DNA of 17,665 nt from Candidatus Egerieicola pullicola (GTDB lineage: Bacteria; Bacillota; Clostridia; Oscillospirales; Ruminococcaceae), in the NCBI GenBank assembly GCA_018712465.1, contig DVGY01000005.1, forward strand, positions 1 to 17,665. Reading direction: 5' to 3'. The notes beneath the pieces were generated by a model. It saw only the letters and a list, made by a program, of their open reading frames with translations. It did not search any database and was not told where the DNA came from. The stretch's first letter is position 1; the number at the start of each line of letters is the position of its first letter. Positions 8,161-16,859 of this stretch are shown piece by piece. A program made the translations under genes and the position numbers.

Positions 8161-8189
8161 TTGACTTGCGTTACACCAGTTTTTATAAA
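8161..8189 (+). promoter_or_regulatory. Promoter-like sequence directly before leuS
   Basis: TTGACT (8161-8166) and TATAAA (8184-8189) are 17 bases apart, five of six matches in each box. The predicted transcript start, near 8196, would fall only about 8 bases before the leuS ATG and would remove most of the GGGGAGAG ribosome binding site. It is therefore either an AT-rich chance match or the source of a near-leaderless transcript. Confidence 0.25.
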
Positions 8190-8203
8190 GGGGAGAGAAA
8201 GCA

Positions 8204-10615
8204 ATGAAATATGATTTTGCTGCCATTGAAAAAAAGTGGCAGGACATTTGGGATGAGGAGAAAACCTTTGCGGCGAAAAACGACTACACCCTGCCCAAAT
8301 ATTACGCGCTGGTAGAGTTTCCCTATCCCTCCGGACAGGGCCTCCACGTGGGTCACCCCAGAAGCTACACCGCCCTGGATATTGTGGCTCGGAAAAAGAG
8401 AATGGAAGGCTACAACGTCCTCTATCCCATGGGATGGGACGCCTTCGGCCTGCCAACCGAAAACTACGCCATTAAAAACCACATCCACCCGGAAATTGTC
8501 ACCAAGAAGAACATCGCTCACTTCAAGCAGCAGCTGAAAAGTTTGGGCCTGTCCTTTGACTGGGACCGGGAAATCAACACCACCGATCCCTCCTACTATA
8601 AATGGACCCAGTGGATCTTTTTGCAGCTGTACAAAAAGGGCCTGGCCTACAAAGCCACCATGCCGGTGAACTGGTGCACCAGCTGTAAGTGCGTGCTGGC
8701 CAACGAAGAAGTGGTCAACGGCGTCTGCGAACGCTGCGGCAGTCCGGTGGTGCGCAAGGAAAAGAGCCAGTGGATGCTGAAGATCACCGCCTACGCCCAA
8801 AAGCTGCTGGACGATCTGGATCTGCCGGATCTGAACTACATTGACCGGGTGAAGGTAAGCCAGAAAAACTGGATCGGCCGTTCCACCGGCGCTGAAGTGG
8901 ATTTTACCACCACCTTAGGGGACACCTTGAAGATTTACACCACCCGTCCCGACACCCTGTTCGGCGCTACCTACATGGTCATCTCCCCGGAACATCCTCT
9001 CATTGAAACTTGGAAGGATCACATCCAAAACATGGACCAGGTGAGGGCGTATCAGGAAAAGAGCGCCCGGAAGAGCGATTTTGAACGCACCGAACTGGCC
9101 AAGGAAAAGACCGGTGTGAAGCTGGAAGGTGTGGAAGGCATTAACCCGGTAAACGATCAAAAAATCCCCATCTTTATCTCCGACTATGTGTTGATGAGCT
9201 ACGGCACTGGCGCCATTATGGCGGTGCCCGCCCACGATACCCGGGACTACGACTTCGCCAAGGCCTTTGACCTGCCCATTGTGGAAGTGGTCAGCGGCGG
9301 CGACGTCACCAAGGAAGCCTTCACCGACTGCGCCACCGGCGTGATGGTCAATTCCGGTTTTCTCACCGGCATGACGGTGGAAGAAGCCAAGAAGGCTATT
9401 ATTCAGTGGTTGGAAGAGCACCACAAAGGCACGCCCAAGGTGAACTTCAAGCTCCGGGACTGGGTGTTCAGCCGCCAGCGTTACTGGGGCGAACCCATTC
9501 CCATTGTCCACTGCGACAAGTGCGGTTATGTGCCGCTGGAAGAAAGCCAGCTTCCCTTGACCCTGCCGGAAGTGGAAAGCTACGAGCCCACCGACGACGG
9601 TCAGTCTCCTCTGGCCAATTTGACCGCTTGGGTCAACACCACCTGCCCCCACTGCGGCGGTCCTGCCAAGCGGGAAACCGACACCATGCCTCAGTGGGCC
9701 GGATCCAGCTGGTACTTTATGCGCTACTGCGATCCCCACAACGACAAAGAACTGGCCAGCAAGGAAGCCTTGGATTACTGGCTGCCGGTAGACTGGTACA
9801 ACGGCGGCATGGAACACACCACCCTGCACCTGTTGTACAGCCGGTTCTGGCATAAGTTCCTCTACGATCTGGGCGTAGTTTCCTGCCCCGAACCCTATGC
9901 CAAGCGCACCAGCCACGGCATGATTCTGGGAGAAAACGGGGAAAAGATGAGTAAGAGCCGGGGCAATGTGGTAAACCCCGATGAAATTGTGGCTCAGTAC
10001 GGCGCAGATACCCTGCGGATGTATGAAATGTTCATTGGCGACTTTGAAAAGGCCGCTCCCTGGAGCAGCGCTTCCATCCGGGGCTGCAAGCGGTTCTTGG
10101 AACGGATTTGGGGCTTACAAGATCAGGTGCTGCCTCAAGAGGAGTACCGTCCTGCTTTGGAAAGCTCCTTCCACAAGACCATCGCCAAGGTGAGCAACGA
10201 CATTGAACAGTTGAAGTTCAACACTGCCATTGCCGCCATGATGAGCTTGCTCAATGAGATCACCGCTGCCGGCGGCATCACCAAGGGCGAGTTGAAGACC
10301 TTGTTGCTGCTCTTGAACCCCTTTGCTCCCCACATCACCGAGGAGATCTGGCAGCAGCAGAATTTCGGCGGACAGATTGCCCACCACAGCTGGCCCACCT
10401 ACGATCCTGCTAAGTGCGTGGAAGATACGGTGGAAATCGCAGTCCAGGTCAACGGCAAGATCAAGTGCCGGCTGCAGGTGCCTGCGGACGCCAGCAAGGA
10501 ACAGCTTTTGGATCTGGCCAAGGCGGAAGAAAAGGTCGCCCAAGCCATGGAAGGCAAAACCATTGTGAAGGAAATTGCCGTGCCGAAAAAACTGGTGAAC
10601 ATTGTAGTCAAGTAA
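8204..10615 (+). CDS. leuS: Leucyl-tRNA synthetase
   Basis: Class Ia synthetase that charges tRNA-Leu with leucine in the cytosol. The 803 residues are a normal bacterial length. In order: the HIGH-type site HVGH (48-51) after PYPSGQGL; a first zinc-ribbon-like CxxC pair (C158, C161, C175, C178); the CP1 editing domain with the threonine-rich TTRPDTLFGATY (about 246-257) and AHDTRDYDFA; a second Cys pair set (C437, C440, C481, C484); WYNGGMEHTTLHLLYSRF; KMSKS (581-585); then the anticodon-binding helices and a C-terminal domain ending in VNIVVK. The editing motifs and WYNGG(M/A)EH(T/A) identify LeuRS rather than IleRS or ValRS. GGGGAGAG lies about 7 bases before the ATG. No T-box leader precedes it, although many clostridial synthetase genes have one; a terminator follows at once, so leuS ends its transcription unit. 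Confidence 0.98.
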   Translation: MKYDFAAIEKKWQDIWDEEKTFAAKNDYTLPKYYALVEFPYPSGQGLHVGHPRSYTALDIVARKKRMEGYNVLYPMGWDAFGLPTENYAIKNHIHPEIVTKKNIAHFKQQLKSLGLSFDWDREINTTDPSYYKWTQWIFLQLYKKGLAYKATMPVNWCTSCKCVLANEEVVNGVCERCGSPVVRKEKSQWMLKITAYAQKLLDDLDLPDLNYIDRVKVSQKNWIGRSTGAEVDFTTTLGDTLKIYTTRPDTLFGATYMVISPEHPLIETWKDHIQNMDQVRAYQEKSARKSDFERTELAKEKTGVKLEGVEGINPVNDQKIPIFISDYVLMSYGTGAIMAVPAHDTRDYDFAKAFDLPIVEVVSGGDVTKEAFTDCATGVMVNSGFLTGMTVEEAKKAIIQWLEEHHKGTPKVNFKLRDWVFSRQRYWGEPIPIVHCDKCGYVPLEESQLPLTLPEVESYEPTDDGQSPLANLTAWVNTTCPHCGGPAKRETDTMPQWAGSSWYFMRYCDPHNDKELASKEALDYWLPVDWYNGGMEHTTLHLLYSRFWHKFLYDLGVVSCPEPYAKRTSHGMILGENGEKMSKSRGNVVNPDEIVAQYGADTLRMYEMFIGDFEKAAPWSSASIRGCKRFLERIWGLQDQVLPQEEYRPALESSFHKTIAKVSNDIEQLKFNTAIAAMMSLLNEITAAGGITKGELKTLLLLLNPFAPHITEEIWQQQNFGGQIAHHSWPTYDPAKCVEDTVEIAVQVNGKIKCRLQVPADASKEQLLDLAKAEEKVAQAMEGKTIVKEIAVPKKLVNIVVK

Positions 10616-10626
10616 ATAGACGAAGA

Positions 10627-10663
10627 AAGAGACCTGTCGCATGAAAATACGGCAGGCCTTTTT
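10627..10663 (+). terminator. Rho-independent terminator after leuS
   Basis: GACCTGTCG (10631-10639) pairs with CGGCAGGCC (10650-10658) across a 10-base loop, with one A-C mismatch and one G-U pair. The upstream AAGA can extend the helix into the run of five T's (10659-10663). It starts 12 bases after the leuS stop and separates leuS from the trp leader. Confidence 0.75.
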
Positions 10664-10793
10664 GGATGTGCCAGCGGTGGAGGCAGGAGAACAAAACGGA
10701 TAGGGCGGTGTGAAAGGGGACTCGCCGGTTCGGTTTTGTGTTGGAAGAAAATTTCCTTTTTGCATCAACTTGCATGGAAACGGCAAAAACACC
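10664..10793. other. Non-coding spacer between leuS terminator and trp promoter
   Basis: I see no convincing gene in these 130 bases. The one structure is a possible long imperfect hairpin: ACAAAAC (10691-10697) is complementary to GTTTTGT (10733-10739), and inside it GGCG can pair with CGCC. There is no T-run after it, so it is not a simple terminator. The rest is unremarkable and becomes AT-richer towards the promoter. Confidence 0.5.
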
Positions 10794-10822
10794 TTGACAT
10801 CTTTTATTTCATATGCTATACT
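10794..10822 (+). promoter_or_regulatory. Promoter of the trp operon
   Basis: A perfect -35 box TTGACA (10794-10799) and TATACT (10817-10822) are separated by 17 bases, with TGC before the -10 (extended -10). This is a near-consensus housekeeping sigma promoter. The start would lie near 10829, just before the T-box leader, so a strong constitutive promoter followed by conditional termination is the likely control scheme. Confidence 0.85.
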
Positions 10823-10828
10823 AAATGC

Positions 10829-11095
10829 ATTGTAAATCCGATGAGCAAAAGTAAGTACCCTTTTGACGGCGGTGCAGAGAGCCTGGCGGCTGGTGAAAGC
10901 CGGGAGCAAAGCAAAAGGGGAATGGGTTTGTGAGGAGCACGGCGAAGCCTTGGGTGGTAGCCGTCGCCGTAGGTCCTACGTTATCGGGACAGGGTATGAA
11001 CGTACCTGGCAAGAGGCAGGCTTGGCCTGTAAATTTGGGTGGCACCACGAGCTTATCGTCCCAAACCAACTATGGTTGGACGATAGGCTTTTTTT
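10829..11095 (+). ncRNA. T-box leader specific for tRNA-Trp
   Basis: Cis-acting RNA that reads the charging state of a tRNA and decides between termination and read-through. Stem I has CCCTTTTG (10858-10865) paired with CAAAAGGG (10912-10919). It stands on a canonical specifier loop with AGTA (10854-10857) on one side and GAA-TGG (10920-10925) on the other; the UGG specifier (10923-10925) matches the CCA anticodon of tRNA-Trp. A distal hairpin CGGCT/AGCCG (10887-10902) follows an AGAGAG bulge. A short helix with loop GTCC may pair with GGAC near 10987-10990, as in the IIA/B pseudoknot. The antiterminator is TTTGGG (11034-11039), bulge TGGCACC (11040-11046), ACG/CGT, CCCAAA (11060-11065). Its 3' strand is shared with the terminator, so the two exclude each other. 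Uncharged tRNA-Trp should favour expression of trpE onward. The start is inferred from the promoter. Confidence 0.93.
11051..11095 (+). terminator. T-box attenuator terminator
   Basis: GCTTATCGTCC (11051-11061) pairs over all 11 positions with GGACGATAGGC (11078-11088), with one G-U pair, and an inner AACCA/TGGTT helix caps it. Seven T's follow (11089-11095). The 5' arm overlaps the antiterminator strand CGTCCCAAA, which is the switch mechanism of the T-box. It lies about 40 bases before trpE. Confidence 0.92.
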
Positions 11096-11135
11096 GCGTC
11101 CCGCTGCCGGGTGAAACCAGGAAAGGATGGAAGAA

Positions 11136-12620
11136 ATGATGTTGACTCCCTCTTTGGCACAACTTCGCCAGCAACTCAAAGACTATCCTGCGGCGCCGGC
11201 CGTGTATTCGGTGCTGTGGGACTACGCCACTCCGGTGGCGGTGTTCGACCGGCTGCGGCGGGAACATGACTGCTGCTTTTTATTGGAAAGCGCCGACCAT
11301 TCCAGCGCCGGCGGACGGTACTCTTTCTTGGGCTTTTCTCCCCGGTTGGAGATCGTGATCCGGCAGCACACCGCCCAGGTCAAAAGCCCGGAGGGCACGG
11401 CGGAATATGAGGTGGAAAACCCCATGGAATTTCTCCGCAATTTGATGAAGCCCTACCGCACCCCCACCGTTCCGGGACTGCCCAAATTTACCGGCGGGCT
11501 CATCGGCTACTTCGGCTACGATACCGTGCGGTATCTGGAGCCTACCCTGACCAATGTGGGGGAAGACGACCTGAAGATGCCGGACTGCCACCTGTTTTTG
11601 TACGATGAAATCGTGGCCTTCGACCACTTTTCCAACCACTTGATGCTGATTTCTAACATCTGCCAAACGGAGGATGTGGAGCAGGCGTATCAGCGCTTGC
11701 AGTGCCGGGGGGAGGAACTGGTGGAGCGGATCTCCACCCCCTTAAAGCCCCAGGTTCCCCCTTACCGTGGAGAGATGAAGGTGTCCTCCAACCTGAACGC
11801 CGACGCTTACCAGTCTATGGTAGAACAAGCCAAGGAGTGTATCCTGGACGGGGACATTTTCCAGATCGTCCTCAGCCAGCGGTTTGAGGTGGAAAATCCC
11901 CCGGACAGCTTTGAGATGTACCGTCGGCTGCGGGCGGAAAACCCATCTCCCTACCTCTATTATTTCCAGCATCCCGACTACTGCATTGCCGGGGCCAGCC
12001 CGGAAAAGCTGGTGAGCGTGGAAAACGGCATTGCCTCTACCCGCCCCATCGCCGGGACCATGCCCCGGGGCCGGACGCCTCAGGAGGACCTGCAGCTGGA
12101 AAAGGATCTGCTCAGCGACCCCAAAGAGCGCAGCGAACACATGATGCTGGTGGATCTGGGCCGCAACGACATCGGCAAGGTCAGCCGGTTCGGCAGCGTG
12201 AAGGTGGAGCAGCTCATGAAAATCGAGCGGTACTCTCAGGTGATGCATCTGGTCAGCGATGTGTCCGGCCGGTTGAAACCCCAGTGCGACAGCCTGGACG
12301 CCTTAATGGCGGTGCTTCCCGCCGGGACCCTTTCCGGCGCCCCCAAAGTCCGGGCCATGGAGTTGATTGATTCCTTGGAACAGGTGAAGCGGGGTGTCTA
12401 CGGCGGCACCATCGGGTATCTGGGCTTTGACGGCAATCTGGATACCTGCATCTGCATCCGTACTGCTCTGTACCGCCATGGAAAAGCCTACGTCCAGGCC
12501 GGAGCCGGGATTGTGGCGGATTCCTCCCCGGAACGGGAATACCGGGAAACCTGCAACAAAGCGGGAGCAGTGCTGCAAGCCATGGAACAAGCCAAAGCCC
12601 TGGAACAGGAGGTGCGGTGA
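11136..12620 (+). CDS. trpE: Anthranilate synthase component I
   Basis: Chorismate-using subunit that, with ammonia from TrpG, makes anthranilate and pyruvate, the first committed step to tryptophan. About 494 residues. The N-terminal LLES (49-52) matches the tryptophan feedback site, and NPSPYLYYF carries the second part of that site. The C-terminal chorismate-binding domain shows PIAGTMPRG (304-312), DLLSDPKERSEHMMLVDLGRNDIG, the LSGAPKVRAM loop, YGGTIGYLGFDG and AGAGIVADSSPEREY. Alanine in PIAGT, where PabB has lysine, supports TrpE over aminodeoxychorismate synthase, as does its place in a trp operon. The frame is open from an ATG at 11127, but AAGGATGG fits an initiation at 11136 or 11139 better, because the 11127 ATG lies within that site. 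Feedback inhibition is inferred from the LLES and NPSPY motifs. In PIAGTMPRG the methionine stands where E. coli and Bacillus have arginine. Confidence 0.96.
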   Translation: MMLTPSLAQLRQQLKDYPAAPAVYSVLWDYATPVAVFDRLRREHDCCFLLESADHSSAGGRYSFLGFSPRLEIVIRQHTAQVKSPEGTAEYEVENPMEFLRNLMKPYRTPTVPGLPKFTGGLIGYFGYDTVRYLEPTLTNVGEDDLKMPDCHLFLYDEIVAFDHFSNHLMLISNICQTEDVEQAYQRLQCRGEELVERISTPLKPQVPPYRGEMKVSSNLNADAYQSMVEQAKECILDGDIFQIVLSQRFEVENPPDSFEMYRRLRAENPSPYLYYFQHPDYCIAGASPEKLVSVENGIASTRPIAGTMPRGRTPQEDLQLEKDLLSDPKERSEHMMLVDLGRNDIGKVSRFGSVKVEQLMKIERYSQVMHLVSDVSGRLKPQCDSLDALMAVLPAGTLSGAPKVRAMELIDSLEQVKRGVYGGTIGYLGFDGNLDTCICIRTALYRHGKAYVQAGAGIVADSSPEREYRETCNKAGAVLQAMEQAKALEQEVR

Positions 12621-14248
12621 TGATTTTACTCATTGATAACTACGATTCCTTTACCTACAACCTCTATCAAGCCTTGGGGTCTTTGGATCCGGAAATTAAA
12701 GTGGTGCGCAACGACGCCATTACCATCGCCCAGATTCGGGAACTTTCCCCGGAACTGCTGGTGATTTCTCCCGGCCCCGGCTATCCCAAAAACGCCGGGA
12801 TTAGCTTGGACGCCATTCGGACCTTTGCGGGAGTCATCCCTATCTTTGGGGTGTGCCTGGGGCATCAGTCCATTGTGGAAGCCTTCGGCGGACGGATTGT
12901 CCGGGCCGGGCAGCTGATGCACGGCAAAGCCAGCACCATCACCTTAGACACCCACTGCCCCTTGTTTGCGGGACTGCCCCAGCAGGTGGAAGCCGCCCGG
13001 TATCACAGCCTGATTGCCCAGGAGGTAGGGCTGCCGGACTGCCTGAAGATCACCGCCCGGGACGAAACCGGCCAGATCATGGCGGTGCAGCACAAGCAGT
13101 TTCCGGTGTTTGGGGTGCAGTTCCACCCGGAATCGGTGCTCACCGAGGTGGGCGGACAAATTTTAAAGAACCTGCTGGATTATCTGGGTGACCTCCGTCG
13201 GAATTCCCCCAAAACCGCCTTAAAGAGCTATTTGGCTCAGGTGGTGGAAGGGCAGGACCTTACCCGGCAGCAGGCGGAACAGGTGATGAACATCCTCATG
13301 TCCGGCCAGGCGGAGGAATCCCAGATCGGCAGCTTCCTCACCGCCCTGCGGATGAAGGGGGAGACCATCGAGGAAATCACCGGTTTGGCCAGCGGCATGC
13401 GGAAAAAGGCTTTGGCAGTTCGGGGCAGCACCGATGCCATCGACATTGTGGGCACCGGCGGGGATTTGTCCAACTCCTTTAACATCTCCACCACCTCTGC
13501 CTTTGTGGTGGCGGGGGCCGGAGGCCGGGTGGCTAAGCACGGCAACCGTAGTGTTTCCAGCCGTTCCGGCGCCGCCGATGTGCTGGAAGCCTTGGGAGTG
13601 AAGATCGACCTCACCCCAGATCAAGCCCGGGAATGCCTAGAACAGGTGGGGGTATCCTTCCTGTTCGCCCAGTCCTTCCACCGCTCTATGCGGTTTGTGG
13701 GACCCACTCGGAAGCAGATCGGCATCCGCACGGTGTTTAACATTTTAGGTCCTCTGACCAACCCTGCCAGCACCGATTACATTGTGCTGGGAGTCTACGC
13801 CCCGGAACTGGTGCATCCCATTGCCCAGGTCATGTCCAATCTGGGCGTCAAGCGGGCGCTGATTGTCTACGGCACCGACCGGCTGGACGAAATTTCCATT
13901 ACCGCCCCCACCTTAGTGTGCCAGGTGGATGGAGATCAGGTCAGCGAACCCTTTGAAGTCACCCCGGAGGAATGCGGTTTGAGCCGGGGGGACAAAGAAG
14001 AAATTGTAGGGGGTACGGCAGCGGAAAACGCCGTCATCACCCGATCTATTTTAAACGGCACCGACCGGAGTACCCGCCGGGACATCGTGCTGCTCAATGC
14101 AGGGGCGGCGCTGTACACCCTGGGCATGGTTCAGACGGTGAAGGAAGGGGTTGCCATGGCGGCCCAGTCCATCGACTCCGGCGCGGCATTGGCCAAACTG
14201 GAAGCCTTAAAGCAAATCACCATTTCCTTTGAGGAGGAGCAGGGATGA
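12620..14248 (+). CDS. trpGD: Fused anthranilate synthase glutaminase / anthranilate phosphoribosyltransferase
   Basis: Bifunctional protein of 542 residues. Residues 1 to about 190 are a class I glutamine amidotransferase that feeds ammonia to TrpE: PGPGYP (51-56), GVCLGHQ with nucleophile C79, and the FHPES triad end with H169 and E171. After a short linker, about 201-542 is TrpD, which joins anthranilate to phosphoribosyl pyrophosphate. It carries DIVGTGGDLSNSFNIST (275-291) for PRPP and magnesium, KHGNRSVSSRSGAAD (306-320) and VGPTRKQIGIRTVFNILGPLTNP (about 360-382). Both halves look complete and in frame with no stop, so this is a true fusion rather than a misread junction. The ATG at 12620 overlaps the trpE stop (TGATG) and has AGGAGG 7 bases upstream; a GTG three bases earlier is less well placed. 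The arrangement parallels enteric trpGD, but most Firmicutes keep the two genes apart. Confidence 0.95.
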   Translation: MILLIDNYDSFTYNLYQALGSLDPEIKVVRNDAITIAQIRELSPELLVISPGPGYPKNAGISLDAIRTFAGVIPIFGVCLGHQSIVEAFGGRIVRAGQLMHGKASTITLDTHCPLFAGLPQQVEAARYHSLIAQEVGLPDCLKITARDETGQIMAVQHKQFPVFGVQFHPESVLTEVGGQILKNLLDYLGDLRRNSPKTALKSYLAQVVEGQDLTRQQAEQVMNILMSGQAEESQIGSFLTALRMKGETIEEITGLASGMRKKALAVRGSTDAIDIVGTGGDLSNSFNISTTSAFVVAGAGGRVAKHGNRSVSSRSGAADVLEALGVKIDLTPDQARECLEQVGVSFLFAQSFHRSMRFVGPTRKQIGIRTVFNILGPLTNPASTDYIVLGVYAPELVHPIAQVMSNLGVKRALIVYGTDRLDEISITAPTLVCQVDGDQVSEPFEVTPEECGLSRGDKEEIVGGTAAENAVITRSILNGTDRSTRRDIVLLNAGAALYTLGMVQTVKEGVAMAAQSIDSGAALAKLEALKQITISFEEEQG

Positions 14249-15033
14249 TCTTAGACGAAATTTTAGCCTACCGCAAAATTCAGTTGGAAAACGAAAAGGA
14301 GCGGATTTCTTCCGACGAACTGGAAAACCTGCTGATGCAGGTGAGCCGCACCCCCAAGGATTTTGCCAAAGCTTTGAAAAAGGACCGCTTAACCGTCATT
14401 GCGGAAGTGAAAAAGGCCAGCCCCAGCAAGGGCGTGATCCAGCCGGATTTCCACCCGGTGCGCCAGGCCACCTCTTACCAGCGGGCAGGGGCGGAAGCCA
14501 TTAGCTGCCTGACGGAAGAGCATTACTTTATGGGCGGCAGCGATGTTTTTAAGCGGGTGCGCAAGGCGGTGCAGCTTCCCATGCTCCGCAAGGACTTTCT
14601 CTTTGATCCCTATCAGATTGTGGAAGCCCGGGTCATGGGAGCGGATGCGGTGCTGCTGATTGCCGCCATGCTGGAAAAAGAAAAGCTCAAAGAGCTGTAC
14701 GATTTGGCAAAGAGCCTTTCCATGGAAGTGCTGGTGGAGGTACACAACCTGCCGGAACTGGAAAAAGCCATGGTTTGCAATCCCAAGGTCATCGGCATCA
14801 ACAACCGGGATCTGAACACCTTCCAGGTGGATTTGAACACCACTGCCAAGCTGGCCGCCCAGCTTCCCAAGGATGCGGTGAAGGTCAGCGAAAGCGGCAT
14901 GGCCACGGCGGAGGATTTCGCCATGGTGCGGCAGATGGGCGCCGACGCTGTGCTGGTCGGGGAAACCCTGATGCGCAGCCAGAACATTGGCCAGACTTTC
15001 AAAGAACTGCGCCGTGGAGGAACGGACGCATGA
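14245..15033 (+). CDS. trpC: Indole-3-glycerol phosphate synthase
   Basis: Closes the indole ring: converts carboxyphenylamino-deoxyribulose phosphate to indole-3-glycerol phosphate with loss of CO2 and water. The 262 residues form a single TIM barrel. Family catalytic and binding residues are visible: E54 and K56 in AEVKKASPSKG, K116 in LRKDFLFDPYQI, E165 in VLVEVHN, N187 in GINNRDL and S215/S217 in VSESGM. The start overlaps the trpGD stop (ATGA), with GAGGAGG about 8 bases upstream. Unlike E. coli, where trpC and trpF are fused, this is a stand-alone enzyme; the next gene overlaps its stop and supplies the TrpF step. Confidence 0.97.
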   Translation: MILDEILAYRKIQLENEKERISSDELENLLMQVSRTPKDFAKALKKDRLTVIAEVKKASPSKGVIQPDFHPVRQATSYQRAGAEAISCLTEEHYFMGGSDVFKRVRKAVQLPMLRKDFLFDPYQIVEARVMGADAVLLIAAMLEKEKLKELYDLAKSLSMEVLVEVHNLPELEKAMVCNPKVIGINNRDLNTFQVDLNTTAKLAAQLPKDAVKVSESGMATAEDFAMVRQMGADAVLVGETLMRSQNIGQTFKELRRGGTDA

Positions 15034-15650
15034 CCAAAATCAAGATCTGCGGCTTAAGCCGGCCGGAGGACATCCAGGCGGTGAACCAAGCCGGGGCGGA
15101 TTACGCCGGATTTGTGTTTGCCCCCAGCAAACGCCAGGTTTCCTTTCACCAGGCAGAAGCGCTGATTGCCGGGCTCCATCCCCGGATTACTCCGGTGGGG
15201 GTGTTCGTCAACGCTTCCCCGGATCAGGTGGCCGTTGCGGTGCAGCAAACCGGCATTCGGGCGGTGCAGCTTCACGGGGACGAAACGCCGGAGCAGATGG
15301 CGCAGATTCGTTCCCTCTGCCCCCAAGTCCATCTTTGGCGGGCCGTCCGGGTACAAAGCCGGGAGGATCTGATCCAGGCCGATCAACTGGGAGCGGACGC
15401 CTTGGTGCTGGACAGCTATCACCCCACCCAGTACGGGGGAACCGGCATCACCGGAAATTGGGAGTTGATTGCCGGGATGCTGCTTTCCACCCCTTTCTTT
15501 TTAGCCGGCGGGCTGAACGCCGATAATTTGGAGCAAGCCATTCACATGGTGCGCCCTATGGGAGTGGACCTGTCCGGCGGCGTGGAGACCGGTGGCAGCA
15601 AGGACCAAGAAAAGATTTTGCAGGCGGTGGCTTTGGCCCATCGGCTGTGA
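15030..15650 (+). CDS. trpF: Phosphoribosylanthranilate isomerase
   Basis: Amadori rearrangement of phosphoribosyl anthranilate to the deoxyribulose form, the step between TrpD and TrpC. The 206-residue barrel begins KIKICGL with the general base C7, then shows GFVFAPSKRQV (27-37), GVFVN (57-61), VQLHGDE (79-85), the general acid D128 in LVLDSY, GGTG and the phosphate-binding end GVDLSGGVETGGSKD. The true start is the ATG overlapping the trpC stop (ATGA), with GGAGG 9 bases upstream; the same frame is open further upstream inside trpC, but those codons do not encode the family N-terminus. A gap of 21 bases with a strong ribosome binding site leads to trpB. Confidence 0.96.
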   Translation: MTKIKICGLSRPEDIQAVNQAGADYAGFVFAPSKRQVSFHQAEALIAGLHPRITPVGVFVNASPDQVAVAVQQTGIRAVQLHGDETPEQMAQIRSLCPQVHLWRAVRVQSREDLIQADQLGADALVLDSYHPTQYGGTGITGNWELIAGMLLSTPFFLAGGLNADNLEQAIHMVRPMGVDLSGGVETGGSKDQEKILQAVALAHRL

Positions 15651-15671
15651 CCATATTGGAGGAGGATTATC

Positions 15672-16848
<1,177 letters not shown>

Positions 16849-16859
<11 letters not shown>

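Noticed and set aside
8915..9916. Long open frame on the minus strand (333 codons) opposite leuS
   Set aside because: It is antisense to an unmistakable synthetase, shows no recognisable motif, and arises from the GC-rich codon pattern. Other antisense frames opposite smc, trpE and trpGD were dismissed for the same reason.
10829..11095. T-box read as a leucine-responsive element belonging to leuS
   Set aside because: It lies downstream of the leuS terminator, points to trpE, and carries a UGG specifier with a C that suits tRNA-Trp.
11127..11135. ATG at 11127 as the trpE start
   Set aside because: It falls inside the purine-rich AAGGATGG sequence that best serves as the ribosome binding site for the in-frame ATGs at 11136 and 11139. 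It cannot be fully excluded.
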